From: Zygotorulaspora mrakii
Taxonomy: Eukaryota > Ascomycota > Saccharomycetes > Saccharomycetales > Saccharomycetaceae
Assembly: GCF_013402915.1 (NCBI RefSeq)
Contig: NC_050719.1
Coordinates: 1,550,001 to 1,614,000, forward strand
Direction: 5' to 3'
DNA: 64,000 bases
Positions 45,408 to 57,374 of the stretch are shown here, one piece after another. The first letter of the stretch is position 1; each line of letters opens with the position of its first letter. The position numbers and the translations under genes were made by a program. The notes under the pieces were generated by a model. That model saw only the letters and a list, made by a program, of their open reading frames with translations, ran no database searches and was not told where the DNA came from.

Positions 45408-47519
45408 ATGCCGAGAGACTTACAGAATCATTTGTTGTTTGAAGTGGCCACTGAGGTGGCCAACAGGGTTGGTGGTATTTATTCGGTGCTGAAATCGAAG
45501 GCTCCCGTCACCGTTGCTCAGTATAAAGAAAATTACACGTTGATTGGGCCATTGAATAAGGAAACGTACCAGGGAGAAGTGGAACAGCTGGATTGGACGA
45601 GTAAAGATACGTTCCCCGATGAATTGAGGCCTATTCAGCACACATTGCAGGCAATGAGTTCGAGAGGTGTGAGGTTTGTGTATGGGCGTTGGCTTATAGA
45701 TGGGTCTCCAAGAGTAATTCTGTTCGAACTGGGTTCGGTTTTGAACTATCTAGAAGGGTGGAAAGCAGATCTGTGGTCGCTTGTTGGTATACCTTCACCG
45801 GAGCACGATCCTGAGACAAATGACGCGATTTTATTGGGCTACACGGTTACGTGGTTCCTCGGTGAACTAGCGCATTTGGATCATCAGCATGCGATAATCG
45901 GGCATTTCCATGAATGGTTGGCGGGTGTTGCGTTGCCGTTATGCCGCAAGAGAAGAATTGACGTAGTTACGATTTTTACTACACATGCAACCCTGTTAGG
46001 CAGATACCTCTGTGCCGCGGGCAACATTGATTTTTATAATCATCTTGCCGATTTTGATGTTGACCAGGAAGCTGGTAAACGTGGTATTTACCATCGTTAT
46101 TGTATCGAGCGTGCAGCTGCACACACCGCAGATGTTTTTACAACAGTTTCACAGATCACAGCACTAGAAGCAGAACATCTTTTGAAGAGAAAACCTGATG
46201 GAATTTTACCAAACGGTATAAATGTTGTGAAATTTCAAGCAGTCCACGAATTCCAGAATTTACATGCTATTAAGAAGGAAAAAATTAATGAATTCGTAAG
46301 GGGTCATTTCCATGGTAGTTTTGATTTTGACCTTGACAATACCCTTTATTTTTTCACTGCTGGAAGATATGAATATAAAAATAAAGGTGCAGATATGTTT
46401 ATCGAGGCATTGGCTAGATTAAACTACAGATTAAAAGTTTCCGGATCTAAAAAAACTGTTGTTGCATTTATCATTATGCCAGCAAAGAATAAATCATTCA
46501 CCGTTGAGGCTTTGAGAAGCCAGGCCGTTGTTAAAGCCTTGGAGAATTCTGTTAATGAAGTCACAAATTTAATCGGGAAAAGAATTTTTGAGCATGCGAT
46601 GAGGTACCCTCATAAAGGTATTCATTCTGAAATACCAAATGATTTAGATGAATTGTTGAAAAGTTCAGACAAAGTTTTGTTGAAAAAAAGAGTTCTTGCA
46701 TTAAGAAGACCAGATGGTGAATTACCTCCTGTTGTTACACACAATATGGTTGATGATGCGAATGATCCAATCCTGAATCAAATTAGACATGTTCAGCTGT
46801 TCAATCACCCTAGTGATCCCGTGAAAATGATCTTCCATCCAGAATTTTTAAGTGCCAATAATCCAATTCTAGGCTTGGACTATGATGAATTTGTACGTGG
46901 TTGTCATCTCGGTGTTTTCCCCTCTTATTACGAACCTTGGGGTTATACTCCAGCTGAGTGTACTGTTATGGGGGTTCCATCAATAACTACAAACCTCTCT
47001 GGGTTTGGTGCATATATGGAAGATTTAATTGAAACGAACCAAGCAAAAGATTATGGTATTTACATTGTTGATCGTCGTTTCAAAGCGCCTGATGAGTCAG
47101 TTGAGCAGTTAGTCGATTACATGGAAGAATTTGTCAAGAAAAATAGAAGACAAAGAATCAACCAAAGAAATAGAACCGAAAGACTGTCAGATCTCTTGGA
47201 TTGGAGAAGAATGGGTCTCGAGTACGTAAAGGCACGGCAATTAGCTTTGCGTAGGGCGTACCCAGATCTGTTCAGACAACTGGTTGGTGAAGAACTAAAC
47301 GACAAAAACATGGATACGCTTGCGGGTGGCAAAAAAATGAAAATCGCACGACCATTAAGTGTCCCTGGTTCACCCCGCGAATCCAGAGCTGGAAGCGCAG
47401 TCTATATGACTCCTGGTGATCTGGGAACCTTGCAAGATGCAAATAATGCGGATGATTACTTCAGTCTGGCCAATGGTGACCCAGAAGACGATGAATCACT
47501 AGATGACGATAATGCATGA
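45408..47519 (+). CDS. GSY2: Glycogen synthase GSY
   Basis: 703 residues, single counterpart of Gsy1 and Gsy2 (705). GT3-family glycogen synthase that extends alpha-1,4-glucan from UDP-glucose, which UGP1 in this window supplies. N-terminal UDP-glucose lobe: [20 protein letters not shown]. Second lobe: [20 protein letters not shown] and the GT3 signature [18 protein letters not shown] with two catalytic Glu. The regulatory Arg cluster that senses glucose-6-phosphate is present ([20 protein letters not shown]). The C-terminal tail [16 protein letters not shown] matches the phosphorylation sites that switch the enzyme off. The extreme C-terminus is acidic. Start is the first ATG; the mature N-terminus [11 protein letters not shown] is that of the family. 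Confidence 0.98.
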   Translation: MPRDLQNHLLFEVATEVANRVGGIYSVLKSKAPVTVAQYKENYTLIGPLNKETYQGEVEQLDWTSKDTFPDELRPIQHTLQAMSSRGVRFVYGRWLIDGSPRVILFELGSVLNYLEGWKADLWSLVGIPSPEHDPETNDAILLGYTVTWFLGELAHLDHQHAIIGHFHEWLAGVALPLCRKRRIDVVTIFTTHATLLGRYLCAAGNIDFYNHLADFDVDQEAGKRGIYHRYCIERAAAHTADVFTTVSQITALEAEHLLKRKPDGILPNGINVVKFQAVHEFQNLHAIKKEKINEFVRGHFHGSFDFDLDNTLYFFTAGRYEYKNKGADMFIEALARLNYRLKVSGSKKTVVAFIIMPAKNKSFTVEALRSQAVVKALENSVNEVTNLIGKRIFEHAMRYPHKGIHSEIPNDLDELLKSSDKVLLKKRVLALRRPDGELPPVVTHNMVDDANDPILNQIRHVQLFNHPSDPVKMIFHPEFLSANNPILGLDYDEFVRGCHLGVFPSYYEPWGYTPAECTVMGVPSITTNLSGFGAYMEDLIETNQAKDYGIYIVDRRFKAPDESVEQLVDYMEEFVKKNRRQRINQRNRTERLSDLLDWRRMGLEYVKARQLALRRAYPDLFRQLVGEELNDKNMDTLAGGKKMKIARPLSVPGSPRESRAGSAVYMTPGDLGTLQDANNADDYFSLANGDPEDDESLDDDNA

Positions 47520-47931
47520 ACATAACTCATATTAATTTCAAGTCGCATAAGTGATAATCTCTTTATACTGTATATTAATGCATAAAACAAAATAAATAAA
47601 TTCTAATTCCAACCATGACTTTGCTATTTGTTCTTCAGAGAGGCGCATAAGATCTGCCAGGTAGTCCCTGAAAGGCTCCCTTTGAAAAACAACGGAGAAA
47701 AAAGCGAGCAGGGGAGTTGGTAGCGCACTAATAAGAAGACCTATTCAAATACACAGACCCTTTTGTGACTGTCTGACAACCGCTGATAAGAGTAAATTCA
47801 GTGGCTATAAAACTGGAATTAGGATAGTTCAGTTGTCCTTCTTTCTTTCCGTTTGCTGTGTTGCTTGCTAGTATACGTGCCATCATCAAGGGTAAACGCT
47901 TCGTAATCAAGATCTCAAATCACAGATCACC
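47520..47931. other. GSY-CMK tandem spacer
   Basis: 412 bp with the AT-rich GSY 3' end and the kinase promoter. One AGGGG at about 47710. No gene. Confidence 0.5.
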
Positions 47932-49254
47932 ATGGTCGAGAGCGAAATGGAATTCAAATCTCCCAGTGAAACAGGAGGTCACAAAGTCAGCAAGCTTTTG
48001 AATAAATTAAGTGGTCAGCCCTCTTCCTATGTCAATAAGAGAGACTACATATTTGGCAAGACCCTAGGGGCTGGTACGTTTGGTGTTGTAAGACAAGCGA
48101 GACATATACCGACTAATGAGAATGTTGCCGTTAAGATTTTACTCAAGCAAGCGCTGAAAGGTAATGATGTTCAATTGAAAATGTTATATGATGAACTATC
48201 TATACTACAAAGATTACATCACCCCAATATAGTGCAATTCAGAGATTGGTTTGAATCAAAAGATAAGTTTTATATCGTGACTCAATTAGCTACCGGCGGT
48301 GAACTATTCGATCGAATTATTTCGAAAGGAAAGTTTACCGAGGTTGATGCCATTAAGATTGTTGTTCAAATGCTAAATGCTGTGGTGTACATTCATTCGA
48401 TGAATATTGTGCACAGAGATTTGAAGCCGGAGAACGTTCTTTACCTCGATCCTTCAGACGATTCGAGGATAGTCGTAGCAGATTTTGGGATTGCAAAGGA
48501 GTTGAAAAATGGTGACGAGCTGATTTTCAAAGCCGCTGGGTCTTTGGGTTACGTAGCACCCGAAGTTTTGACAACCCACGGCCATGGTAAGGCTTGCGAT
48601 ATTTGGTCACTTGGAGTAATAACGTATACACTTTTATGCGGATATTCTCCCTTCGTTGCGGATACTGTTGAAAATTTTTTGAATGAATGCACTGCAGAGG
48701 ATCAGCCGGTGAAATTTCAAAAACCTTACTGGAATGGCATATCAGAAGAAGCCAAAAAATTCATAGTCCGCGCTTTAACGCTGAACCCACACAAAAGGCC
48801 GACAGCAAAGGAATTATCAGAGGATCCATGGATCACTAGTTCCTCTAAAAGTACTAATGATCTGCTTCCTGGAGTCAAGAAGAGTTACGATTCCCGTACG
48901 AGATTCCGTGATGCTGTTGAAATTGTAAAACTGAACAACAGAATTGCAAAACTAAGAAAAATGTATTGCCAGGGAGAGAGTACGGAAGGTCCGGAGACAG
49001 ATATCGAAGAAAATCGCTCTTGTGCATCAGCCCCTTCAGATGGATCTTTATCCCAATCTTTTAAAAGTCTCAACTTAAAGCCTTCCTCAAGCTCTACGAA
49101 CTCATCTTGTTTAAGCGAAGATGAAAAAAAAATAAAATCAACGTTAACTCAAAATGCTTTTGCCCAGCTAGTTAAGGCTGCTAAAAAAAATCAAGACAAA
49201 GTCCTGAATTACGAAGATCCCAAAACAGAGACAACTGATTCAAAAAATGACTAA
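47932..49254 (+). CDS. CMK2: Calmodulin-dependent protein kinase CMK
   Basis: 440 residues, single counterpart of Cmk1 (446) and Cmk2 (447). Serine/threonine kinase of the CaMK group. Motifs: glycine loop LGAGTFGVV at about 45-53, VAVKIL with Lys68, catalytic loop [21 protein letters not shown], and [13 protein letters not shown] in the activation segment. After the kinase domain, [26 protein letters not shown] is a basic amphipathic helix expected to hold the autoinhibitory and calmodulin-binding element. The tail is Ser-rich with an [14 protein letters not shown] stretch. Activated by Ca/calmodulin under stress and pheromone signalling. Order GSY-CMK-IOC3/ESC8 agrees with S. cerevisiae YFR013-015 and YOL016-017. 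Confidence 0.96.
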   Translation: MVESEMEFKSPSETGGHKVSKLLNKLSGQPSSYVNKRDYIFGKTLGAGTFGVVRQARHIPTNENVAVKILLKQALKGNDVQLKMLYDELSILQRLHHPNIVQFRDWFESKDKFYIVTQLATGGELFDRIISKGKFTEVDAIKIVVQMLNAVVYIHSMNIVHRDLKPENVLYLDPSDDSRIVVADFGIAKELKNGDELIFKAAGSLGYVAPEVLTTHGHGKACDIWSLGVITYTLLCGYSPFVADTVENFLNECTAEDQPVKFQKPYWNGISEEAKKFIVRALTLNPHKRPTAKELSEDPWITSSSKSTNDLLPGVKKSYDSRTRFRDAVEIVKLNNRIAKLRKMYCQGESTEGPETDIEENRSCASAPSDGSLSQSFKSLNLKPSSSSTNSSCLSEDEKKIKSTLTQNAFAQLVKAAKKNQDKVLNYEDPKTETTDSKND

Positions 49255-49352
49255 CATTATTGACCCACCCATTTATACTTGTAACTAGATGTATAAGTTT
49301 TATCGAAGATTTATCTCGTTATTGTTTGCGGCTTTGGCCGCACATTGGAAGA

Positions 49353-51914
49353 TCAGCTTCTTCTATTCTTCTTTGCAATCCTCGAGTTATTTCTTTCTGA
49401 GCGAGCTCTTTTGGCACCACGTTGATTTTCAGTTTCGTCCATTTCTTCGCCCTCGTCTTCCTCCACCACCTGTTCATTTGAGTCCTCTGCTTCATCGGAG
49501 TTGGCTTCTGAGTCTTCTTCATCGTCTACGAATTCTTCACCCATATCTAGGTCAGCATTCTCTGCATCACTGTCGTAACTTGCGTTGTAATTGATACTAC
49601 GTGTTTGGGCTCTTCTGAGAAGTCGTTTGCCAGGTTTCATATCAGAATATTGCTCCTTTAGCGTCTCAAAAGTTTGCAATACTGGTAGCATGTCCGTTAG
49701 AAACTTTTTTAAATACTCGAGCTTAGTCCTTGCTGCGTTAAACCTAGCCTCCTTTGGTAACGGATGTTTGTTTATCAATGAGTTAGAGTTGGTATCAGGG
49801 GAGGGTTTTTCATTTTCTTTGTCACTCTCATGAGGTGGCAATGTTGTAGAATCTGCACCATTTAGTTCTTTTTCCGGATTGTCATCTAAAGACATTTGAC
49901 CATTTAAGGCGTTATGGTCCTGTACCTTTACAGTATCGCCTGGTGTAATTTTATATTCTAAAAAGTCCAAAAACTCTTTCAGAGTGACTGTGTCGCAGCA
50001 CATCTCAAACCAGTAGTTCTTATTTGCAGTATATTTCCCATGAACGGTGTCACGTACAACAGATGGTGTGTCGTGATATATCACTTTAAATTGTGAGCTC
50101 ATCTCCTGTCCATGATTCTCGAACAAAGTAAAAGCATCGACGGTACCATCTGAGAACTTACGCAGAAGCTCCTGCAAACTTCTCAAATCGCGATATGTAC
50201 TTGCAATTGGAGAGGAATCATAAGCGTGAAGTCTTGGGAGATAAAAATCTCCGATTTGAGGTACCCTTCCAATGAAAAACTCCTGCTGCCTCAACTTGTA
50301 TAGCTCATCTTCAAATGGATCACTTAATGGGTTGTCCTGTAGTTCACCCTCGAATAGACCACACCACTTGTCATATAAAGCGATCATTACTTGATCTTTC
50401 TCTTCTTTGGGAGTCTTTTTCATTTCTGCTTTTATTTCCTTCAGGAAGTCAAATTTCTTGACGAGATCAGCTCTTTTACCACTCTCAATTTGTTTCTTAA
50501 CATGTTTTTTCTTACTCCTAATCTCGTACTTTGTCTGTACCATAGAACACAGTTTTCTGAATTGAGCCAAGGTAATTGAGGCACCTTCAACCATATATCT
50601 TGGCGCATGCTGAGTTTGTATTCCAAATGAAGGATCTCGTTTGAAATGCGATAGGTGGTAGATCTCATTGCGAATTTGTGGAGATTGTGCGCTACACCAA
50701 TCAAGAAGAGACCTAAAGAGAATCACTCGATCATGAGGTTCAAGCGCAAGTATACCATTTCTATCAAGTTCAGAAATGTATAAAGGATCTGATTCTAGCG
50801 GCACTATTTCTTGTTGGTGCCATGTATAAAGATTCTTGGTCAAAATTGAACCATTTTTTGGATCGACAGGATCTTCTAATTCGTCATTCTCAAAAATTTG
50901 TGACTTGGGTTTCAAGAAAGCCTCCACATCAAGCGTCTCAAATTTCCATTCCTTGGGATAACCCCAGTCCTTGGCATGAGCACGCAGCTGCTTCATTAAA
51001 TGTGCAAAAATTTTCTTGGAAGAATGTAACTGATTCATAGTTGCATGAGGGTGATGCGTCTTTTGAAGTTCATTTGATTTTGACGTCGAGAAAGTCAACT
51101 TTAGTAGGGTGAGAAAGAGGAGATTCATTTTATCTTGTGCTGATACAATATCCTTTATAGGTACGAAATCCTGGTATAAGGTCGTCCGATGAGCTGACCC
51201 TTCTGTATTAATAGATGAAATACCTAATGAATCCTCGGGGTATAAATCCAGACCTATTTCAAAATCTTGAAAAGATAAATTCAACAGTTCTTTTGCGAAA
51301 TATAAGCTGAACTTGTTTATAAATGACATAAGCTTCATGATAGTACCTGCGTAAGGGACCGCTTTCATGTTTGGATTTTTCAATCTTGATATGATACTGT
51401 GATGCGTCTTGTAATCAGAAGAGAGTAAAGGCATGTTAGGGGTCCAGTTTCCATTAGTTAAGGTAGGTACTGAAGACTCGGTTGCTATTGGGCCACTTTT
51501 TCCATTGGCTGAAGATTTTTTGGCATTTTCCTTGGCGGCCTTCTTCAGCAGTGCCGCCCTCTGCTTCTCCTTCTCTTTTGCCAATTTTTCCCTCTCCTTG
51601 GCCTTGGCCCTAGCTCTAACGGCAGCTTTTGACCTTTTATCTTTTGCAGCAGCAGCAGCTTCTTCTTCGGCGATTTCATCTGGATCCCTTTGAAATCGAG
51701 GTAGATGTACACGTTTTGATCGTCTTAAACCAACTGCATGGCCTGACATACTAGGAGATGTTTCTACATGCTTTATATGCTCAAAATCTTCAAATGTTAA
51801 TTGACCTAGCCTTTTCTCTTTGGGTGCTGTTTCATTCTCTCTATTACCATCAGCAGTTCCATTTCCCAATATACCCTCTGCATGAACTTGATCTTCCCCA
51901 TTGGAGATATTCAT
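49353..51914 (-). CDS. IOC3: ISW1a chromatin-remodeller subunit, IOC3/ESC8 type
   Basis: 853 residues, longer than S. cerevisiae Ioc3 (787) and Esc8 (714), of which it is the single counterpart. The N-terminal third has RRSKRVHLPRFQRDPDEIAEEE and a long basic-acidic helix of Ala/Lys/Glu. The middle holds conserved helical blocks of the family (LSFQDFEIGLDLY, ILALEPHDRVILFRSLLDWC, FKRDPSFGIQTQHAPRYMVE, DPFEDELYKLRQQEFFIGRV, IGDFYLPRLHAYD). The C-terminus is a long acidic tract with a basic end. Ioc3 pairs with the Isw1 ATPase in ISW1a, which spaces promoter nucleosomes; Esc8 is linked to silencing. Convergent with CMK, as YFR013W is with YFR014C. Confidence 0.94.
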   Translation of the reverse strand: MNISNGEDQVHAEGILGNGTADGNRENETAPKEKRLGQLTFEDFEHIKHVETSPSMSGHAVGLRRSKRVHLPRFQRDPDEIAEEEAAAAAKDKRSKAAVRARAKAKEREKLAKEKEKQRAALLKKAAKENAKKSSANGKSGPIATESSVPTLTNGNWTPNMPLLSSDYKTHHSIISRLKNPNMKAVPYAGTIMKLMSFINKFSLYFAKELLNLSFQDFEIGLDLYPEDSLGISSINTEGSAHRTTLYQDFVPIKDIVSAQDKMNLLFLTLLKLTFSTSKSNELQKTHHPHATMNQLHSSKKIFAHLMKQLRAHAKDWGYPKEWKFETLDVEAFLKPKSQIFENDELEDPVDPKNGSILTKNLYTWHQQEIVPLESDPLYISELDRNGILALEPHDRVILFRSLLDWCSAQSPQIRNEIYHLSHFKRDPSFGIQTQHAPRYMVEGASITLAQFRKLCSMVQTKYEIRSKKKHVKKQIESGKRADLVKKFDFLKEIKAEMKKTPKEEKDQVMIALYDKWCGLFEGELQDNPLSDPFEDELYKLRQQEFFIGRVPQIGDFYLPRLHAYDSSPIASTYRDLRSLQELLRKFSDGTVDAFTLFENHGQEMSSQFKVIYHDTPSVVRDTVHGKYTANKNYWFEMCCDTVTLKEFLDFLEYKITPGDTVKVQDHNALNGQMSLDDNPEKELNGADSTTLPPHESDKENEKPSPDTNSNSLINKHPLPKEARFNAARTKLEYLKKFLTDMLPVLQTFETLKEQYSDMKPGKRLLRRAQTRSINYNASYDSDAENADLDMGEEFVDDEEDSEANSDEAEDSNEQVVEEDEGEEMDETENQRGAKRARSERNNSRIAKKNRRS

Positions 51915-52237
51915 GATCTCTCAAGTATCTCTAATAAATGAAGAAGATTTCAGAGCTTACCTGTAGTTCAAAGAAGGGCAGAGAAGAAGCAAATGGCAAG
52001 TATTAAACGGAAGATCACTATTACTTTGTCCATTTCAGTGCTTTCGCCAACACGCGTCAGGCTCGTGGAAAGCGACGCCTTAAGAGACTAACAAAATATA
52101 CCAAAACCCTATACAAGAGGTAAATAAGTATAGTCTCCACCAATTTATAACCGCTAACACTTTTTGAAAAAATGATCCCAACCTAATTTATTTTATAGAT
52201 ATGTAATTATGCACACTAGTTTTGAATGTTTTTTGTT
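51915..52237. other. Spacer between IOC3/ESC8 and TUL1
   Basis: 323 bp upstream of IOC3/ESC8 and downstream of TUL1, both on the minus strand. AT-rich toward TUL1; nothing recognised. Confidence 0.5.
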
Positions 52238-54529
52238 CTATAATGGTGGTAATGGCGACCGACACACGGGACACTGAAGTTTATAGCTCATCCAGTTTTC
52301 CAAACAATGTGTATGAAAAATATGTCCGCAGGGCGTTACCATGAATGATTGTATGTCTCTATCATGGGTTTCCGGAACATCATCCACGTAGATTGCTATT
52401 TCTGACATACAGATGGAGCAGTCCACTGTGAAATTGGATGATACACCATGCTCCAACAATTCTTTGGAGAGCATAGCCCTATGATAAGAATATCCTTCCG
52501 GTATAGCCATCCGTGGCAAAAACCACCGAGCACCTAAAATACTCTGTAGGTATAGAATAGATATCTGAAACAACAGCCACAGGCACAGAATAATAACAAA
52601 TTTCACATCTTTATGGTGTCTAAAAACATTCGATGAGTAAGTGAAAACGTAAGCCACTGGCAAAGTTCTGATTATTGTTGTCCCTATAATAAATTTCCAC
52701 AGTAGTGGCATTTCGTCCTGCCTTTGTTGACTTACAGAACCATCAGATCTTCTCTGTCTAGAGCCCTGCGTTCCTTTGATGACATTTCTAAAGATCTGTG
52801 GAATCCAATAAGAATTGAAGATAAATATTAAAACATATTCGAAAACCATTCTGATGTTACGAGGCCATGAAGTAGAACTTAACGTCAAAAGTGTGAAACA
52901 TATCAGCATAAATAGCAAACGACCATATATGGTGCCACTAATAGAGGCTTCATCAGGTGTGATAAAATTGTCTGTAGCATTAGTAGCACGATTGTTCTCG
53001 CTATCATTACTGTTTCCTCTCAATAATGTAAAAATACTGACATTACGTTCGTTAAATTGTGAGGAGTAAACTGATATCAGGTATCTCGTTTCGAATATTG
53101 ATGCCAAAATAAAGCAGGCGAAAGAACTTAAAACCAAAGGTAGATACAGTTGGGGTAACACACTGGCGGCAATAAAATAAAGGGTTGCCAAAGAGCCATC
53201 AACTAAGTTAATCATAGAGAAGCAGTAAAAAGATATCTTGTTTACTCTTGATGGCGTATTTGTGTGCTGCATTTGGCATAACAACAAGTATATTTGGGCT
53301 GCAAATAATCCAATTCCAAGGAGAAGATGATTTCTAATTGATCTCATTTGAAGCTCGTACCTTTTTCCTTTGACATTATTCAGGTTGAGTTCGATACCAC
53401 AGTCTGGAGAGTAAAGAATTCCCGATTTCAATTTCAAAGGAGGCAAAGATGACAAATTGGCAGGCCTTCCAAGTGGCCAATTGAGCTCATCGTCTATCAT
53501 TTTAAGCTGATCGGGCGTATATTTATTCCATGGTTCAAGCTGTAAAAATCCGATGTATTCACATTTAAATTTTGCATTATCATATAATTCCAGTAGATCA
53601 GTCATTGTCAAACTTTCTACGAAGTTTGAAGCAGTCCAGTATTCTTTGACCAATTTCTTTAAAGAGTTGAACATTTTCTCATCTTCATTCTGATACTGTA
53701 AACCCATATAATGAGGAATGGCAAGCAAGGAATGAAATTTTGCACTTTGCGTCATTAACAAAATTCTGCCTCTTTGTACATCATATATAGCATTCGTTGT
53801 CATAAAATGCTTTTCGTTCTCATTCTTATCAGAAAAATCAATACGTAAAGATAAAACCTTCCATTTATCCGCCTGGGAATTGAAGAGTTTTCCATTACTC
53901 TGACTTAACCTATCGCTAACTGTATCTTTATGAGTTATCTGTATGCTGATTTCACCGACTTCAAAAGTAACATTGTGAAATTCACCATAAAGGGGCCAAT
54001 TGTGCATGTAAGTGTCGCCAGAGGGAGGAGTAGTATCAGAAAATTCAGTTGGTGGCTCAAAAAACTTGGAAATCGGCATTGGAATTTGTTCGAATTTATC
54101 ATTTGATACAAGATCAATTTCACCTAAAAGTGTACCCGGAATATTGGATGGGAAGACATTCGTATCTGAGCTACGATCACTATCAGTCCATATATTCTCC
54201 TTAACCTTGTTGATAATCTCGTCTGGCAAAACGGCATAGTTCTGATTTTGCTCCCAATGGTCATAATCCTTGGACGGTAGTGGAAAAGTTGCATTAATAT
54301 TCGAGTCACTTAATACATCTTGGTAAGAAAGTTTGAAACCTGTAACATTCTGGAAATTCGAATTAAAAGTCATATTCTGAAAAGAATCGTATTCAAATGA
54401 CCATTGAGATTTCAAACTTCGTAATTGGTTAAACTCGTATTGTGAAGAGACACCATCACCACCGGGACTCGAGAGGAAAAGAAAAAGGATGATAACAATG
54501 AATATCAATGTATTACCGTCAATTTCCAT
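52238..54529 (-). CDS. TUL1: Golgi RING ubiquitin ligase TUL1
   Basis: 763 residues (S. cerevisiae Tul1 has 758). Hydrophobic N-terminal signal (TLIFIVIILFLFLSSPGG), a long lumenal domain of about 400 residues, then about seven membrane segments from HLLLGIGLFAAQIYLLLC onward. A C-terminal RING-H2 finger starts at about residue 705: CSICMSE, TPCGHIFHTHCLENWM and QCPVCRSPLPP, with all metal ligands present. Tul1 is the E3 of the Dsc complex in Golgi and endosomes, ubiquitinating membrane proteins with polar transmembrane segments for vacuolar degradation. Followed by UGP1, as YKL034W and YKL035W are adjacent in S. cerevisiae. Confidence 0.96.
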   Translation of the reverse strand: MEIDGNTLIFIVIILFLFLSSPGGDGVSSQYEFNQLRSLKSQWSFEYDSFQNMTFNSNFQNVTGFKLSYQDVLSDSNINATFPLPSKDYDHWEQNQNYAVLPDEIINKVKENIWTDSDRSSDTNVFPSNIPGTLLGEIDLVSNDKFEQIPMPISKFFEPPTEFSDTTPPSGDTYMHNWPLYGEFHNVTFEVGEISIQITHKDTVSDRLSQSNGKLFNSQADKWKVLSLRIDFSDKNENEKHFMTTNAIYDVQRGRILLMTQSAKFHSLLAIPHYMGLQYQNEDEKMFNSLKKLVKEYWTASNFVESLTMTDLLELYDNAKFKCEYIGFLQLEPWNKYTPDQLKMIDDELNWPLGRPANLSSLPPLKLKSGILYSPDCGIELNLNNVKGKRYELQMRSIRNHLLLGIGLFAAQIYLLLCQMQHTNTPSRVNKISFYCFSMINLVDGSLATLYFIAASVLPQLYLPLVLSSFACFILASIFETRYLISVYSSQFNERNVSIFTLLRGNSNDSENNRATNATDNFITPDEASISGTIYGRLLFMLICFTLLTLSSTSWPRNIRMVFEYVLIFIFNSYWIPQIFRNVIKGTQGSRQRRSDGSVSQQRQDEMPLLWKFIIGTTIIRTLPVAYVFTYSSNVFRHHKDVKFVIILCLWLLFQISILYLQSILGARWFLPRMAIPEGYSYHRAMLSKELLEHGVSSNFTVDCSICMSEIAIYVDDVPETHDRDIQSFMVTPCGHIFHTHCLENWMSYKLQCPVCRSPLPPL

Positions 54530-54830
54530 TGCGCAATAGTAGGTTCATCCATGTGTCAGGAATCAGTTGAATCACAAATCTCCCAGAACCCTTTATTTTA
54601 AGAAGTACTTTCTGTATTTCAAAGTGTCCCACATTCAAGAAAAGCTAAAAAAACGAAGTCATAGTCAACGAGCGAAGGCAATCAAAATTGTATAGCCGGG
54701 GCTACTCAAAATTGAGTAATATGTATAATCAATTTCAGTTATAATTATAGTCATAATTAGTTAGTCATATACTTGCTAGTTTTTCTAAATAAAATGTTGG
54801 GCTACATGTTATTTGAGGAGTGAATTAAAA
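54530..54830. other. TUL1-UGP1 spacer
   Basis: 301 bp containing the TUL1 upstream DNA and the AT-rich UGP1 3' end with repeated ATAATTAT-type sequence near 54715-54760. No gene. Confidence 0.5.
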
Positions 54831-56336
54831 TTAATGTTCCAGAATTTGTAAGTTGCCAGTAATAACGACATTTTCTAAGATAGAGCCATTTGGAATATCA
54901 ATCCTATGACCATCGGAGCACACAATAATAACTGTACCTTTTAATGTAACATTTTTACCCAGGAATACGTTACCAGTAATTGTTAAATGATCTAGTTCAA
55001 CGATTTTTGGTATATGACCAATTCTTAAATTGAAATCGGACACTTTCTTGAAATGTGAGCCCAGTTTAATTAGAGGATTTGGACCAAATCTTGCTGGGTC
55101 AATTTTCAACGAACCATGCTCCAAACGGAACAAATCAGATTTGACTAGCAACAGATCCGAACAAGTTTTCACGGGTAAAAATCTTGATCTCGGGACAACA
55201 ACACCATGAGCACCTTCAAAATGTCTAATTGCAGCACCACATGCAGTTTCCAATTGTAAAACGTTGATTTCTTGACCATTTCTTTTGATAGTTTTACTAT
55301 TTGGAATAATCTCCATTGTCAACGAAGCATTTTCTATCAATCTTTTGACAGCTTTTAGATTAATCCATAAATTATTCGTGTTGAAATTCTTGAACTTTCG
55401 AATATTTTTAAATTCATCAATATGCTCTTTTGGAACTTGAGCAACTTCTAGAAGACGAACTTGACCATCATACGATATCAAAGTACCACCTTTCACGTCG
55501 GCTCTCGTCTTATGCGTCAATTCCATGATATATTCAGCTCCTGTCTCAATCATATGGTTCAATATCTTTAGATCAACCATTGCACCCAAATTATCACCAT
55601 TTGAGACGAAAAGAATTTCCCTACCCTGCGCAATTAAGGCATCTAATTCACCAGATGAGTGTAGCGATTCAAACAAGTCACCGTGACCGGGTGGATACCA
55701 TGAGTCTAACGGATCATCGTAGTGAGTTGGAACCGGCAGAAAAGAATCTTTGAAAACCCTGGGGTATCTCGACTGATTGAATGATCTGATTCGGATCCTG
55801 TTAGCCGTATATTTCTTGATCAAGTGCTCAGTATCCTTGTCCGTATTGAAAGAGTTCATCAACAGTAAGGGCACATCGCTGTCGTACTGTCTATTCAGAT
55901 ACTCGATCTGCCTAACGGAAAGGTCCAAGAACGTGTTACCCTCTCTGACCTCGATGACACTTTTGGGACCCACGCACCCCATAGAAGTACCCAGCCCTCC
56001 ATTCAGCTTCAAAACAGCCAACTTCGACAAATTGGCTACGCTCTCAGGCTGATGCTCGACCAGCTCGTTGTAGTCGATAACTTCGTCGTTGGACGGCGAG
56101 TTGATCTTTTCCCAGTCCAGAGTGTTCCCCGACGACTTTTCGACCAGGTACCTCCGGAACAGCGTGAAGAAAGAGTCCAACTCATTCTCAAACTTTGCAC
56201 GCAGCTCCTCGTTGTCCTTGACCGAGTCTGCCAACTTGTTCAAGGCATTGCGCATCTGCGACGCTGCAACGCTGTTGGTATTGCTCTCGAACGCATATGT
56301 CGAATGCGTCTTTGTATGCTTCTTGTGGTACGACAT
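54831..56336 (-). CDS. UGP1: UTP-glucose-1-phosphate uridylyltransferase
   Basis: 501 residues from the ATG at 56336; the codon upstream is GTG. S. cerevisiae Ugp1 has 499 residues and is similar throughout. It makes UDP-glucose from UTP and glucose-1-phosphate for glycogen, trehalose and beta-glucan, supplying the GSY product in this window. Motifs are the UTP-binding loop [17 protein letters not shown] near residue 110, [33 protein letters not shown], and the C-terminal left-handed beta-helix ([20 protein letters not shown]) that mediates octamer formation. The N-terminal [18 protein letters not shown] region contains the PAS-kinase target serine of the S. cerevisiae enzyme. Highly biased codons indicate strong expression. 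Confidence 0.98.
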   Translation of the reverse strand: MSYHKKHTKTHSTYAFESNTNSVAASQMRNALNKLADSVKDNEELRAKFENELDSFFTLFRRYLVEKSSGNTLDWEKINSPSNDEVIDYNELVEHQPESVANLSKLAVLKLNGGLGTSMGCVGPKSVIEVREGNTFLDLSVRQIEYLNRQYDSDVPLLLMNSFNTDKDTEHLIKKYTANRIRIRSFNQSRYPRVFKDSFLPVPTHYDDPLDSWYPPGHGDLFESLHSSGELDALIAQGREILFVSNGDNLGAMVDLKILNHMIETGAEYIMELTHKTRADVKGGTLISYDGQVRLLEVAQVPKEHIDEFKNIRKFKNFNTNNLWINLKAVKRLIENASLTMEIIPNSKTIKRNGQEINVLQLETACGAAIRHFEGAHGVVVPRSRFLPVKTCSDLLLVKSDLFRLEHGSLKIDPARFGPNPLIKLGSHFKKVSDFNLRIGHIPKIVELDHLTITGNVFLGKNVTLKGTVIIVCSDGHRIDIPNGSILENVVITGNLQILEH

Positions 56337-57374
56337 CACTACTTGTGCAATTTACTTGTACTTCTCGATTCCTCCGCACTCAAACCTACTCAAAACCTCT
56401 GCAAGCTGCGACACTCCTCTGTATCCAAAACTTGTCTTTATATATATTCGCTGAGAGCCCAAAACAATCCTTCCACCCCACAAACAGGCCGACTTCTGCA
56501 ATAACTATCACTTCTGCCACACACTCCTGTACTTGCTCGTCCCTGTGTTCCACTAGATCCCGTTCTCGATCCGAACCCACCAGGTCGCACCTCCCAGAGG
56601 TAGTCTCGATCGTTGCGTGCCGCCGCTTGCAACTGCTCGTTGCTATTCGTTGTTGTTCCTAGTTTGCAATCCAATCGATCCAATCGATTCTGCTCCCCTT
56701 GCGGCTCGCGTTTGATCTTGGCCATTTTCTGTTTGCGCGTTGTCTGCGCTCCACAAGCCGTGTCATGCGAAACGTGGGACCGTAAAAAAATATCGATTTT
56801 CGTTGGACACGCAGCTGCCGCTTTGGGACGCCCTGGGCTACCCAATCCGGTATCCTACTTCCACTTTCGGAACCAGGACGCGGATCCATTTATGGAAACT
56901 TTGAATCGCCCCTTTTTTTCAGCTTTTGTGGAACGCAATTTTACTTAAACTCAAAAGAAGAATGTCTCTTTCTACGAACAAATGCTTTTTTAAGTTCTAT
57001 TGGCATTGGGCGCCGCAGGCCCACAGCGTAAACACAGGCAGAATCACGGATCAGTTTTCTTGGTTTTTCCTATTCTTTTCTCGTCCAAAAATAGAAGCTC
57101 ATCGCGTCTGCCGGCAGAACAGCAGACAGCACCGTGAACGGCACGATGCGAACGGCGAGGCTGGTGGCCGGGTCACATATCGGGTGGGTTCAAGGTTTGG
57201 TGCTGGGGTTGGGGTTTGCGTCTGGTTTGTTTTAGCCGCCGAAGTCGCTACTTTTCTCCTTTGTCGGTTTCACTATATACTCATACATAATATAGATAGC
57301 TAGGCACGCGGACAGATCCTTGGCAGTATGTCGTTGGGAATATGGCCAAGGCGCTCTTGTCCTGGAGACCACGT
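56337..57374. other. UGP1 upstream region
   Basis: 1.04 kb between the UGP1 start and the RGT1 stop. S. cerevisiae has a small gene (AIM26/YKL037W) at this place; I see no convincing equivalent, only overlapping frames on both strands. CCCCT elements at 56696-56700 and 56909-56913, a direct repeat CAATCGATC/CAATCGATT near 56670-56690, and T-runs are visible. Confidence 0.5.
56696..56700 (-). promoter_or_regulatory. STRE element (CCCCT) of UGP1
   Basis: CCCCT on the plus strand (AGGGG on the gene strand), 360 bp upstream of the UGP1 ATG; a second copy lies at 56909-56913. Msn2/Msn4 control of UGP1 is known in S. cerevisiae. Confidence 0.45.

Noticed and set aside
56052..56845. Frames opposite and upstream of the UGP1 start, considered as an AIM26 counterpart.
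   Set aside because: The larger ones are shadows of UGP1 or overlap each other, and none resembles a small membrane or mitochondrial protein.
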